A stretch of DNA of 33,720 nt from Verrucomicrobiota bacterium (GCA_016871715.1 VHCO01000057.1:1-33720), one strand, 5' to 3'; positions 1 to 8,438 are shown, numbered from the stretch's first letter. Numbers and translations: made by a program. Notes: a model not told the origin generated them from the sequence alone.

Positions 1-2313
1 TCACTCACGTTGCCCTTCACGCCGAGCAACTTTGTCGTGGGTGTGGGGCAATTGGACGGCCTTGGCGCGGAAGAAATCGTTCTCGGCGCGGACGGCAATC
101 CGGGCGCGAGCACCAACTTCCTACTGGTGCTCAACCAAGGTCCCACGAGCTGGTCCACGCAGCGGGTGGATGTGGGGCAGTTTGGCGTCACGTCTATCGC
201 GGTGGGGCAACCGGCAGGTCGGCCGACCGTGGGAATCTATGTCGGGCTACGCGAGGCAAACGGCGCAGGGCGCGTGCTGGAATTCACCAGTAACGGCGCA
301 ATCTGGCAGTCCAACCTGATTGCGGTCTCGACTCATGAACCCGCGTTTGTCGGCGGCGTTCGTCGAACCGGCGACTTGCTGGTGAATTTCGCCACCAATG
401 GAATGGCCGGGACGCTCTGGAGTCTGGCGTTTTCCAATGCCGCGTGGAGTGCCTCGCTGGTCAGCAGCAATGGTTCGCATCGAGGCGCCGTGACTCATGG
501 ACCTATCCCTTCGAGGGTAATTCGTGACGCCAGCATCAGGCTACTCGACGCCGGGGGCATCGAAGTGATCGGCGGCGATTTCGAGGCGGCCAAAGACGGC
601 ATCGTTTTGCCAACGAATGCGATCCCCAATGATGCCACGGGCAAGTGGCACTTCAACACACCACGGCAAACTACTTGGGATGAGGCACAAAACTACTTCA
701 CGAACTACCACGGCAGTCTCGTGACCATCAACAGCTCGGAAGAAAACAACTGGCTCGTCTCCCAGCTCCGGTCCGGGTGGGTTGACGACCAGGGCTGGAT
801 CGGCCTTCATTGGCAATACGAGGGCTGGCGCTACGTTCCCTATTGGACCTCGCATGATCGAGGTGGTTTCAGAACCGAAATCGACCCGCAGAGCAGGGAA
901 GTCCTCTGGGCTTACCCGAATGTGACGACTGCACCTGTCACGATAGTGGCTCCCGGATTCGTGGAGTTTCGGGGCTCAAACCTTTGGTACATCGTCCCAA
1001 GGGAGGGTCAGAGAATCGGAATTGGCGAAGTTAAGCCGCCGGTCGAAACATTCACCAATCGCTGGCTGATTCCCGCGGCTCCCGCGACGAGCAACCTCGT
1101 TTGGCGCAGCTTGCCGTTGGAGACCGGCCAGACGCGTCCAGGGGCGACAAACCAATCTGCGATTCTTCATTGTTTCGTTGACGATCGGAACGGGTCAGGC
1201 TCGGTTGACGCGGCCGACGCGTTCGTCTTTGCCGAGTACCAGATTTCCAATAACACGGTGCTGGCGACCACCCGGACCAACCTTCCGCTGGGATCGGGCG
1301 TTCTCGCTCAGAGTTTCGCCGTGGCCGCTGTGGACCTCTTGGACCAAGGCCTGGACACCGTCTTCACGGGCGAACCGGGCGGCGGGATTTACTCCTGGGC
1401 GGTCGCCGACACATCCAGCCCGCTGCAACGGCGGATGTTCTCACAGGACTACGCTGGCAAAGCGTGGCACGCCTTGGCCGGAGTCAGGATGGCAGCGGGC
1501 GGTGAGAGCTTGGCGGGGTTGCTGGTGCATCCCGGCGATCAAAGCGTCTGCAGCGTCATCCTCTGGCCGCCACAGGCGATTCTGGCCGCACCGCAATCGC
1601 GCGTGATGCAGACCGCCCCCGTCGCCAGCGTCTTGCCCCAGCGCGGCGTCGCGGGAACCCTGGTGCCCGTCCGCACCCGGTTGTGGGACGCGGAAGGAAA
1701 TGCCAGCACGCCGTTCCTGCAATACCGGTTGCCCGGGACGACGAACTGGCGAGACGCTGCCATCGCGTTCCTGGACGGCGCGCCCTATAGCACGGCCAAC
1801 AAAGTGCCGGCTCCGCCCGAAGGCAGCGACCACGTGTTGACCTGGGACGGCAGCGCCGTTTACGCCGCGACCGGCGCGACCAACTTCTGGTTCCGGGCGC
1901 GCGCCCTAGACGTCACGTTGCTGGGCGATTGGAGCGAACCCATGCTGTATGCGTTGACAGTCCCTAGGGATGCCGATGGGGATGGTCTGCCAGATGACTG
2001 GGAGATGCGGTACTTTGGTGATACAGGGCAAGACGAGAATGCTGACCCTGACAACGATGGCATTAAGAACATCGATGAGTACCGGTACGGGTTGGACCCT
2101 ACTCGTCGGCAAGAACTGAAGCTCTCGATTTCCCTAGATCCCTCGGCTGTTTGGCTCCACTGGGCGACGCCCGAAGGCGCGTTGGCGGTCCTCGAACGAT
2201 CCGAGGGGCTGTCCCGAGGCGACTGGACCAGCCTTTCAACATCGTCGCCGTACTCGGATGGCTGGATTTCCCCGGCCACCTTCTATCGCCTTCGCCTCCA
2301 GCGCGTAAAATGA
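1..2313 (+). CDS. Large secreted/surface protein, 5' end cut by window (C-type-lectin-like module)
   Basis: The reading frame is open to the window edge, so the true start lies upstream; about 770 residues are visible. Early and middle segments ('VGQLDGLGAEEIVLGADG', 'AVDLLDQGLDTVFTGEP') resemble FG-GAP/VCBS-like propeller repeats. Around residues 211-285 the pattern WDEAQNYF...GSLVTINSSEENNWL...WIGLHW fits a C-type-lectin-like fold. Residues about 654-697 carry an aspartate-rich segment (DADGDGLPDDWE...DPDNDGIKNIDEY) of the thrombospondin type 3/EF-hand-like class, expected to bind calcium. The C-terminus ends in FYRLRLQ, a form often seen in verrucomicrobial exported proteins. The signal peptide would be outside the window. 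A role in surface carbohydrate binding is inference; the ligand is unknown. It is unrelated to the defence genes further on. Confidence 0.8.
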   Translation, partial: SLTLPFTPSNFVVGVGQLDGLGAEEIVLGADGNPGASTNFLLVLNQGPTSWSTQRVDVGQFGVTSIAVGQPAGRPTVGIYVGLREANGAGRVLEFTSNGAIWQSNLIAVSTHEPAFVGGVRRTGDLLVNFATNGMAGTLWSLAFSNAAWSASLVSSNGSHRGAVTHGPIPSRVIRDASIRLLDAGGIEVIGGDFEAAKDGIVLPTNAIPNDATGKWHFNTPRQTTWDEAQNYFTNYHGSLVTINSSEENNWLVSQLRSGWVDDQGWIGLHWQYEGWRYVPYWTSHDRGGFRTEIDPQSREVLWAYPNVTTAPVTIVAPGFVEFRGSNLWYIVPREGQRIGIGEVKPPVETFTNRWLIPAAPATSNLVWRSLPLETGQTRPGATNQSAILHCFVDDRNGSGSVDAADAFVFAEYQISNNTVLATTRTNLPLGSGVLAQSFAVAAVDLLDQGLDTVFTGEPGGGIYSWAVADTSSPLQRRMFSQDYAGKAWHALAGVRMAAGGESLAGLLVHPGDQSVCSVILWPPQAILAAPQSRVMQTAPVASVLPQRGVAGTLVPVRTRLWDAEGNASTPFLQYRLPGTTNWRDAAIAFLDGAPYSTANKVPAPPEGSDHVLTWDGSAVYAATGATNFWFRARALDVTLLGDWSEPMLYALTVPRDADGDGLPDDWEMRYFGDTGQDENADPDNDGIKNIDEYRYGLDPTRRQELKLSISLDPSAVWLHWATPEGALAVLERSEGLSRGDWTSLSTSSPYSDGWISPATFYRLRLQRVK

Positions 2314-2540
2314 TGTGCTTGGTCTTCCTGCTGGTCGAACGCTGGCGGAACCCCGACGAGTCCCCTGTGAGCTCCTCGTCTGCCCTGTCGTAGATGTCGA
2401 ACGAGAAGATAATGTCACCCGAATTCCTTGCCGGGGACCGCGTTCGGACGGTTCATTGACCCATCAGGCTTCACCGGTCGGGCAAGTGCTCCAGCCCTGC
2501 CCAAGAACCTGGCCCCCCATGGTGGCTTCCCGGACGCGTG

Positions 2541-3515
2541 TCAGCTTGCATTTGCGGCCGGCGCCGCCCACCTCTCCAACGGCCCAGGGCATCGGACGAC
2601 CGGCCCTGGCCACACGCCGGCGAGCACCGTGTCGACGGTCGCCAGCAGTTCCCTCGGCAGTGCAGGCTTCTGAAGCGCCCCCTGAAAGAGCCCACTCCGC
2701 AGCGCCGCCTGAATCGAGCTGCATGACTGACCGGTATGCAACAGGATCGGCGTGTCACGAGTGCCGCGCCGCTGTCTCAGAACCTCGGCCATGGAAACTC
2801 CGTCCATCCCCAAACTGATCAGGTCAGTGACGATCAAGCCAGGATTGACCTTCTCCGCGATCCTGATCGTCTCGATGGGGTTCTCGGAAATGTGCACCCT
2901 GCTCCAGCCTTCGCGGCGAAGGATCTCGCGCAGGCACATGAGGACCAAGGGCACATCGTCCGAGAGGAGCACTGTCTTGCTGCGAGCCAGAGACTTCTGT
3001 CTACTCCACCAAGTCGCGACGTTGCGCCCGATTTCGCAGAGGGAGGCGGTCGCCTCATCCTCGAACGACTTGATCGCCTCCACTCGCAGCAGACTGTCCG
3101 TTTCGTGCCTCATTACCGATGCCAGACTCTCGAGCGCTTGGATTCGCCACTCAGTCTTTAATGAAGCTTCCCTGGCGACTCTTTCCAGGAGCAAGATGCT
3201 GGTCAGTCGGAACTCTCGTGAAGCGAACCGCGCCACGGCGCCGAGGAAGCGGATGCCAGCTTCGCACCTCAAGTCGCTTCCCAGGTCAAGAGGCGAAGGA
3301 ATCCGGTCGCTGGCGACGTTGTACGGGTGGCGGCGCAAGACGCCGTCATCATCAACCAACTTCGCGAAGGCGGCCACGAAACCGGACCGCCCGGCAGCCC
3401 TGCCACGCCCTCCCCCTCTCCCAGGCAGGTCCAGACTTGGATTACCCTCCGCCAATTGTCGGCACCAGTTCACGCTCAGAATGACCCTCTGGTCATTGCG
3501 TTGACCTCCTTGCAT
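2541..3515 (-). CDS. Response regulator with C-terminal receiver domain
   Basis: A 324-residue product. The last ~120 residues form a receiver (REC) domain: acidic pair D186/D187 (LLSDD), likely phospho-acceptor D231 (IVTDL), T271 (LLHTG) and K283 (LQKP), in the right order and spacing. The first ~170 residues are not recognised; they are mainly helical with alternating hydrophobic stretches (FRLTSILLLERVAREASL) and could be a helical sensor or repeat region. There is no DNA-binding domain after the receiver, so output may be by protein contact. No histidine kinase is nearby. The start is uncertain: the most upstream ATG is used. A very good Shine-Dalgarno (AAGGAGGT) lies just downstream of that ATG but leads, in another frame, only to a six-codon ORF, so a frame error or a short leader peptide is possible. 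Confidence 0.7.
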   Translation of the reverse strand: MQGGQRNDQRVILSVNWCRQLAEGNPSLDLPGRGGGRGRAAGRSGFVAAFAKLVDDDGVLRRHPYNVASDRIPSPLDLGSDLRCEAGIRFLGAVARFASREFRLTSILLLERVAREASLKTEWRIQALESLASVMRHETDSLLRVEAIKSFEDEATASLCEIGRNVATWWSRQKSLARSKTVLLSDDVPLVLMCLREILRREGWSRVHISENPIETIRIAEKVNPGLIVTDLISLGMDGVSMAEVLRQRRGTRDTPILLHTGQSCSSIQAALRSGLFQGALQKPALPRELLATVDTVLAGVWPGPVVRCPGPLERWAAPAANAS

Positions 3516-4096
3516 CGAGATTCTGCAAGCCTTCTCATTCCTCGTCTGTCAATCCGCTCGGTTGCTCGCACTTCCGTCTGCGGCCGCCTCGTACAAAAAC
3601 GCTCCGCTGGTCGCTCGCGTGCATCACGACGGAGTCCATTTCTGGCAACGCCGCCGCGAAGGACTGCAGCAGGTTGCCTGGGTGAGCACGGATACGCGCA
3701 GCCCATGAGACCGTCAAGCCCGCTGCCGAGCCAGACCCCTGCGGTAATGGTCGCAGGCCTCATTCAGCATTCGTCAAGCTCGGTCCCCCCCTCGCCAGGT
3801 CACTCGCCGTGCCCATGCGAAAGCGCTCCCGTCCTTCACCCGATGGTAAAAAGAATGGCCGGGGTTTAGCCCGGCCATTTCTTCGAGAACAACTCTTGTC
3901 AGCCGGTGCGGCGCTGCGGACATGCGCCTCGGAATCACACACGGTTCAACAGACCACCGCACTTCTGCACCCGTCACTGACAGCAACCAGCGTCTCAGAT
4001 CCCCCTTCCCCCCGGCCAGTCACCAGTTCTGGTGACCCCTCCGGGGCATGCGCCCATCCACTCGCTGGCAAGACACCTCACCCCAGTGTGAGCGGT
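3516..4096. other. Intergenic region without a supported gene
   Basis: Between the response regulator and the minus-strand HTH gene. The open frames here on both strands have no recognisable domains and no good start signals. The only clear element is the hairpin at 3854-3879. Confidence 0.5.
3854..3879 (-). terminator. Rho-independent terminator for the minus-strand HTH gene
   Basis: A perfect 10-bp stem (AATGGCCGGG / CCCGGCCATT) with a 6-nt loop. On the minus strand it is followed by CTTTTTACC, a T-run. It lies about 220 nt downstream of the minus-strand gene ending at 4097. Confidence 0.6.
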
Positions 4097-4813
4097 TCAG
4101 CTCAGCGCTCCCTCCGGTACCAGTGGTCCGTCGGCGCCAGCATCTACCTCCGACCGCCTCGGCGCTGAAAGCTGACGAAGTCGAGTTTCGAGTTCGCCCA
4201 CGCGGCGACTGGAGTTCATCAGCTTTTCGACAAAGCCTTCGCGCTCTTGTCTCAGCATTTCGATGATTTGGTCTTTGGCGCGATTTGCGATCTTCAGATC
4301 CTTGAGCTCGTGACGCAGTTCCGCTGAATCCGCCCTTTCTTCCGGAGCAAATGCCTCACCGGAATCCGACCTAGGTTGCACATCCTCACGCCCCGGTTCC
4401 AAACCTGTCCCGCCCCCGGCGTGTTTTGCTGTCCTGGCCTTCTCTTCCTCGATCGCCAGCTCAACGCTTTCCGGCGTGATGAAGTACCGATGCTCGTTGG
4501 GATCGTAGTAGGCGTCCAGGCGCGCCACGCCCGTCTTGTTCGGCTGGCACCAGTTCGTGATGCTCCGTTCCGTCCGCGCCACTCCCGCCGCTTCGAACAT
4601 CCGCGCCACCTGCCGCACGGTCAATGTGTGGTTCGGCTTCGGTTCCGAGTTGGTCGGAAGGTCACGGAACGATCCCGCAGGTTTCGGAGTGCTTCGGAAG
4701 CGTGCGGCATCGTTCGGAAGGCCTCCGACGGGTTCGGAACCGTTCCGAGGCATGCCGAGGGCTTCCGCATGCTGCGGAATGCCCGGGCTCGAACTCTGAT
4801 GGTCTTCGTTCAT
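4097..4813 (-). CDS. HTH protein with C-terminal coiled coil, plasmid/mobile-element type
   Basis: A 238-residue product when started at the ATG at 4813; an upstream ATG at 4897 would add 28 residues but overlaps the divergent promoter. After a polar, low-complexity N-terminus comes a HTH-like segment (LTVRQVARMFEAAGVARTE...SITNW) followed by 'RYFITPESVELAIEEEKAR', as in DNA-binding proteins that read a target-site helix pair. The C-terminal third is rich in E, K, L and R with heptad character (LKDLKIANRAKDQIIEMLRQ) and probably forms a coiled coil. It is divergent from the HTH_36 gene at 4903, sharing the ~90-bp regulatory gap, an arrangement seen for replication and control genes of plasmids and integrative elements. 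The exact family is not recognised; role in partition or copy-number control is inference. Confidence 0.6.
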   Translation of the reverse strand: MNEDHQSSSPGIPQHAEALGMPRNGSEPVGGLPNDAARFRSTPKPAGSFRDLPTNSEPKPNHTLTVRQVARMFEAAGVARTERSITNWCQPNKTGVARLDAYYDPNEHRYFITPESVELAIEEEKARTAKHAGGGTGLEPGREDVQPRSDSGEAFAPEERADSAELRHELKDLKIANRAKDQIIEMLRQEREGFVEKLMNSSRRVGELETRLRQLSAPRRSEVDAGADGPLVPEGALS

Positions 4814-4864
4814 GGTGATTGGGTTTACTGGTAATGGATGACCGGTAGGGGAGTCGTCTACATC

Positions 4865-4894
4865 TTGCTCGATACCAGTCACTTGTGATACAAT
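4865..4894 (+). promoter_or_regulatory. Candidate sigma70-type promoter of the HTH_36 gene
   Basis: TTGCTC (4865-4870), 18-nt spacer, TACAAT (4889-4894). The -10 ends 8 nt before the ATG at 4903, so transcripts would be leaderless or nearly so. Seen by eye only. Confidence 0.45.
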
Positions 4895-4902
4895 CATAAC
4901 AT

Positions 4903-5313
4903 ATGAAATCCGTCGGGGAAATCATGAAGGAGCAGAATATCCACCTGGACACCGCAGATCCCGTGTCCCGCGGCGGCTTTACTCAGGTGCCGAACTTCAT
5001 TCTGAAAGACCCGGAGTTGTCCATTGGCGCCAAGGTCGCCTACGCCATGTTCCTCAGCTATGCCTGGCACAACGACTCCTGCTTCCCCGGGCAGGACCGC
5101 CTGGCCCACGACATGGGCATGACCCGCCCTCGTGTCACCCAGTTGATCGCCGAACTCGAGACCGCCGGGCTCGTGACGGTGCAGCGCCGAGGCCAGGGCA
5201 AGACCAACGTGTACACGATCCATTTCCAAGTCCGCCGGCCAGTGCCCAATCGCGTACTCCCAGAGGTAAACAGGTTTACCTCAAGAAGTAAGCTCGCTTA
5301 CCTCCGGAGGTAA
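4903..5313 (+). CDS. HTH_36-family DNA-binding protein, replication/regulation type
   Basis: A 136-residue product. Residues ~25-105 match the HTH_36 pattern: 'VPNFILKDPELSIGAKVAYAM', 'FPGQDRLAHDMGMTRPRVTQ', 'LETAGLVTVQRRGQGKTNVY', i.e. a three-helix winged HTH with a recognition helix near TRPRVTQLI. Such proteins are common on plasmids and integrated elements as replication or transcription regulators. The start at 4903 would be leaderless; an in-frame ATG at 4924 with an upstream GGGGAA is a plausible alternative. The last ~16 codons are made of palindromic DNA (see 5263-5340), so the protein may bind its own 3' end. Its divergent neighbour and the small gene at 5382 belong to the same element by context. 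Confidence 0.65.
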   Translation: MKSVGEIMKEQNIHLDTADPVSRGGFTQVPNFILKDPELSIGAKVAYAMFLSYAWHNDSCFPGQDRLAHDMGMTRPRVTQLIAELETAGLVTVQRRGQGKTNVYTIHFQVRRPVPNRVLPEVNRFTSRSKLAYLRR

Positions 5314-5340
5314 ACAGGTTAACTTCTCTCTATAGAAAGA
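5263..5340. repeat. Cluster of palindromes and direct repeats, operator- or origin-like
   Basis: GGTAAACAGGTTTACC sits inside a perfect palindrome (5263-5282). The same AGGTAAACAGGTT core recurs at 5308-5320. Between them are GTAAGCTCGCTTAC (5288-5301) and TTACCTCCGGAGGTAA (5298-5313), both perfect palindromes, followed by a near-palindrome CTTCTCTCTATAGAAAGAAG and an AT-rich stretch to about 5380. This is consistent with iterons beside a replication-type HTH gene, or with an autoregulatory operator. Confidence 0.6.
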
Positions 5341-5381
5341 AGATACAGTTTAACAATAATCAGTCTTCCGGATTTTCAATC

Positions 5382-5561
5382 ATGAAAACCAACGCAACAG
5401 AACTCGAAAGGCTCTTCCTGCGGTGGCTCCAGGCCATCCTCCGAGATGCCCGCTGCCGAGCCGTCCTCCAGGAGGAACTCGATCGCCACGAGTTGCCGGT
5501 GATTCATCTCGCACCCCGGCGCACCCGATCAAGCCGCCCGGCCAAACCGGTCCGCCGCTAA
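5382..5561 (+). CDS. Small hypothetical protein (59 aa)
   Basis: Begins at the ATG at 5382 and ends with TAA at 5559-5561. The first ~38 residues (MKTNATELERLFLRWLQAIL...) would form an amphipathic helix pair; the C-terminus is basic (RRTRSSRPAKPVRR). It lies 68 nt after the HTH_36 gene in the same direction and may be co-transcribed. No family is recognised. The basic tail suggests nucleic-acid contact, but this is only inference. Confidence 0.4.
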   Translation: MKTNATELERLFLRWLQAILRDARCRAVLQEELDRHELPVIHLAPRRTRSSRPAKPVRR

Positions 5562-5891
5562 CCCGCCCACGCAACCAAGCGCCTGGTCGCTGCCCAGCTC
5601 GGTTCCCCGCCGCCACCCGCGACCGACGCCGTTTGCGCCGCTTTTTCCCCCACTGGCCTGCCGCCCTAGCTCATGATATGATGCCCTGAGATTCCCGAAG
5701 CACCTTCACAGCCTGCCCACCGCTCCTCAGCGGTCGCCGGCCCAGCCCTCCGGAACCCATACCTCAGCGCTCAGCCGTCCACGGATGGACGTTCGCCAGA
5801 GCCAGTTTGGAGTCGGAGAACCACGCCGCGCCGCGTCCGACTTCACCCAACCCACACCCGCGGCACCGGCCAACCCGGACAGCGGCACGAG
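5562..5891. other. Intergenic region, 330 bp
   Basis: No gene is supported. A TATGAT hexamer at 5677-5682 could be a -10 box but has no convincing -35. The long minus-strand frame that covers this region and the next gene is a GC-driven shadow. Confidence 0.4.
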
Positions 5892-6731
5892 ATGGAGAGC
5901 AACATGATCCTCAGCACCGCCACTACTACGAACTTCAAGGCCGACGCCCTCAGCGACGACCAACTCAAAACCGCCGCCCCCAGCATCTTCGCGAACGGGC
6001 CGATGACCGGCCTCAGCTCGCGCTACACGTTCGTTCCCACGACCGAAATCGTTGCCGGACTGCGCGCCAAAGACTGGCTTCCCGTCGACGTCGAACAGCA
6101 ACGCGTGCGCACGGCGACACGGTTCGGTTTCCAGAAACACCTGATCCGCTTCCGGCGCGCCGACCAAATGCAAACGCTCGACGAATGGAATGCGGAACTG
6201 GTGTTGACCAACTCGCACGACGCCGGTTGCGCCTACCTTCTGGAGGTCGGCATCTACCGGCGACTCTGCGCCAACGGCCTGGTCGCCGGCGGCGATTCCT
6301 TCGAAGCCATCCGCTTCCGCCATGCCTGCCTCAAGGCCGACGAGGTCGTTCAGGGCAGCTACCGCATCCTCGAGTATCTTCCCCGGGTCGGCGCCCAGAT
6401 CGACCGGTTTCGTAATCGCCCGCTCGACTCGCGGGAAGCACTCGCCTTCGCCGGACGCGCACTGGCGCTCCGCTACGATGCGCCGAACCAGGCGCCCATT
6501 CAGCCTGAGACCCTGCTCGCACCGCGCCGGCTCGAGGACGAATCCAACGACCTTTGGACCGTGTTCAATCGAGTCGGCGAGCACCTCATTTGCGGCGGTC
6601 TCACCGACCACCGACGCGACCGCGCCAGCAGGTTGCGTACGATGCGCTCGCTGCGCGGCATCGACTCCAAGCTCACGCTCAACCGTGCCCTCTGGAGTCT
6701 GGCCGAGCAAACCGCCAATGGCTCGAACTGA
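5892..6731 (+). CDS. DUF932 family protein
   Basis: A 279-residue product. It matches the DUF932 pattern: an N-terminal 'SSRYTFVPTTEIVAGLRAKDW' segment, then 'FQKHLIRFRR', 'LVLTNSHDAGCAYLLEVGIY', 'RRLCANGLVAGGDSFEAIRF' and 'RHACLKADEVVQGSYRILEY'. DUF932 proteins are found on plasmids, phages and integrative elements; their biochemical role is not established. An ATG four codons downstream (5904) is an alternative start. The gene is followed by a strong terminator at 6747. Together with the RadC-type gene at 10181 it marks this stretch as mobile-element DNA. Confidence 0.8.
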   Translation: MESNMILSTATTTNFKADALSDDQLKTAAPSIFANGPMTGLSSRYTFVPTTEIVAGLRAKDWLPVDVEQQRVRTATRFGFQKHLIRFRRADQMQTLDEWNAELVLTNSHDAGCAYLLEVGIYRRLCANGLVAGGDSFEAIRFRHACLKADEVVQGSYRILEYLPRVGAQIDRFRNRPLDSREALAFAGRALALRYDAPNQAPIQPETLLAPRRLEDESNDLWTVFNRVGEHLICGGLTDHRRDRASRLRTMRSLRGIDSKLTLNRALWSLAEQTANGSN

Positions 6732-6746
6732 ACCGACCCCCATCGC

Positions 6747-6775
6747 GCGCCCCCTCAACATGAGGGGGCGCTTTT
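6747..6775 (+). terminator. Rho-independent terminator of the DUF932 gene
   Basis: A perfect 11-bp stem GCGCCCCCTCA / TGAGGGGGCGC with a 3-nt loop and a following TTTT, 15 nt after the stop codon. Confidence 0.85.
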
Positions 6776-6867
6776 CATGCCCCCACAAGTACCCCCACAA
6801 ACATGATTTGTAGGGGCGACTGCCCCACGGCCTAACGGCCTGCGGCTCAACTGAGCCGTAACTAGCT

Positions 6868-7012
6868 CCCCCCACGTGTTCGGGCTGCCGCCCGACTTCG
6901 CGCTATTTCCTCCGGCTATCGGGCACCGGCCAGCACTATCCGTCTGTCCGATTGCCAAAAAGCGTGAAGTCGGGCGACCGGCTACCCGCCTCAACCCGAA
7001 CACGTGGGGGGG
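6868..7012. repeat. Long-range inverted repeat
   Basis: A perfect 17-bp arm CCCCCCACGTGTTCGGG (6868-6884) pairs with 6995-7011. An inner pair CCCGACTTCGCGCT (6891-6904) and AGCGTGAAGTCGGG (6961-6974) matches with one mismatch. About 55 nt lie in the inner loop. The two arm pairs are co-linear, so the whole forms one large interrupted stem. Confidence 0.75.
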
Positions 7013-7149
7013 CTAATGGTCTCCCACGGGTGCGCCTCCGCGACGACGGGCCTTTGCGCACGACGAACGCGTCCCCGGCACCACCGCCGACCACCATCAG
7101 CACAAAGCCGCAGAGGAAAAAGCGTCCGGCCTCCCCAGGCCATGGCCAT

Positions 7150-7374
7150 TCACCTGCCGCAGCCACAGGCTGTCTGCCGCAGCCGCAGGCTGTAGTCGCA
7201 GGCTTTAGCCTGCGCGGCTGCAGCCTCCGTTTCCCAACACACGACCCGCTCACGCACTTCCCAGCTCGCACACCTCAAACCCCAAACCACAGGACACTGT
7301 TTTCCATGAATCGCCCATCCCATCCTCGGACACCACGTCGCATGAAAGGTAGGGCGGCCTGTCCCTAGGCCGCC
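7150..7374. repeat. REP-like intergenic hairpins
   Basis: CGCAGGCTTTAGCCTGCG (7197-7214) is a perfect hairpin preceded by CCGCAGCC(A/G)CAGGCTG repeats. A second hairpin, GGCGGCCT / AGGCCGCC (7353-7374), lies in a 'GTAGGGC' context. Both resemble dispersed extragenic hairpins of large GC-rich genomes. No gene is supported between 6776 and 8141. Confidence 0.6.
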
Positions 7375-7390
7375 GTGGAGCGCAATCCCC

Positions 7391-8032
7391 GGTGACAGTC
7401 GTCGTCCGGCGCGCCCAGCGGTCGCGCCCTACCGACTTTCGGGGTAACCTCCAGGTAGGGCCGGACCGCCGGGCCGGCCGCTCGGGTACGGTGACCCGCC
7501 TCGTTCGGCGCGCCCAGCGGTCGCGCCCTACCGACTTTCGGGGTAACCTCCAGGTAGGGCCGGACCGCCGGGCCGGCCGCTCGGGTACGGTGACCTGTCT
7601 CGTTCGGCGCGCCCAGCGGTCGCGCCCTACCGACTTTCGGGGTAACCTCCAGGTAGGGCCGGACCGCCGGGCCGGCCGCTCGGGTACGGTGACAGTCTTC
7701 GTCCGGCGCGCCCAGCGGTCGCGCCCTACCGGCTTTCGGGGTAACCTCCAGGTAGGGCCGGACCGCCGGGCCGGCCGCTCGGGTACGGTGACAGTCTTCG
7801 TCCGGCGCGCCCAGCGGTCGCGCCCTACCGACTTTCGGGGTAACCTCCAGGTAGGGCCGGACCGCCGGGCCGGCCGCTCGGGTACGGTGACAGTCTTCGT
7901 CCGGCGCGCCCAGCGGTCGCGCCCTACCGACTTCCGGGGTAACCTCCAGGTAGGGCCGGACCGCCGGGCCGGCCGCTCGGGTACGGTGACAGTCTTCGTC
8001 CGGCGCGCCCAGCGGTCGCGCCCTACCGGCTC
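7391..8032. repeat. Tandem array of a 99-bp unit, six full copies plus a partial seventh
   Basis: Units start with GGTGACAGTC-type sequence at 7391, 7490, 7589, 7688, 7787, 7886 and 7985, exactly 99 bp apart. Copies differ by only a few bases (GACTTTCGG, GGCTTTCGG or GACTTCCGG; TCGTTCGG or TCGTCCGG). Each unit holds nested inverted repeats: GGCGCG/CGCGCC, GCCCTACC/GGTAGGGC and GGCCGG/CCGGCC. Because 99 is divisible by three, an open frame of 33-residue repeats runs through it, but it has no start signal and the palindromes fit a structured non-coding repeat better. Confidence 0.9.
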
Positions 8033-8105
8033 ATGGCCCCCATAGCGTGCAGCGTCCAGCGTCCCAGCGTCCGGTCGTTGCCTCGCGGCTTGCCTCCGTG
8101 TCCGC

Positions 8106-8135
8106 TTGGCAGTACTGCAGTCTTCTCATTATTCT
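8106..8135 (+). promoter_or_regulatory. Candidate promoter of the 98-aa gene
   Basis: TTGGCA (8106-8111), 18-nt spacer, TATTCT (8130-8135); the -10 ends 6 nt before the ATG at 8142 and no Shine-Dalgarno is present. Confidence 0.45.
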
Positions 8136-8141
8136 GGCCGT

Positions 8142-8438
8142 ATGACACTGGACGATTTGCTGCAAGACATCTACGCGCTCGAGGACGAAGTGCGTGGATA
8201 CGAACGCAGGTACGGGGTCCTGTCCGAGACCTTCTACGAGGCGTATGCCGCTGGTGACGAGCCCTCGGAGGACACCTGGGTGCGGGACTGGGCCGCCTGG
8301 GCGAGTGCCTACGAATTGCTGCAGCAGCGGCAGGGGCAGTATCGGACCGGCGTGAAGGCGCTGCGCGCCCAAGGTCACACAACCGCAGCGATGATCGAGA
8401 AGGCCGCCCGCCATGAGTCCATTCCAATCCCTGCGTGA
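8142..8438 (+). CDS. Small acidic protein, probable antitoxin-type partner of a DUF6516-like toxin
   Basis: A 98-residue product, started at the ATG at 8142 just after the candidate promoter. The N-terminus 'MTLDDLLQDIYALEDEVRGY' and 'YGVLSETFYEAYAAGDEP' form acidic amphipathic helices, followed by 'WVRDWAAWASAYELLQQRQ'. This pattern is familiar from a family of small proteins encoded just before DUF6516-type toxin-like genes, and a remnant of such a gene overlaps its 3' end (8413). Function as antitoxin is inferred from that pairing; I have no direct evidence. With its partner broken it may now be an orphan. Confidence 0.55.
   Translation: MTLDDLLQDIYALEDEVRGYERRYGVLSETFYEAYAAGDEPSEDTWVRDWAAWASAYELLQQRQGQYRTGVKALRAQGHTTAAMIEKAARHESIPIPA

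Noticed and set aside
5727..6875. 382-codon minus-strand frame
   Set aside because: It is antisense to the DUF932 gene and shows no recognisable family.
7391..8032. CRISPR array
   Set aside because: The units are 99 bp and nearly identical throughout; there are no unique spacers between short repeats and no cas genes nearby.
7392..8045. Protein of 33-residue repeats encoded by the tandem array
   Set aside because: The frame is open only because the unit is divisible by three; composition is Arg/Gly-rich, there is no ribosome-binding site, and the DNA is palindromic.
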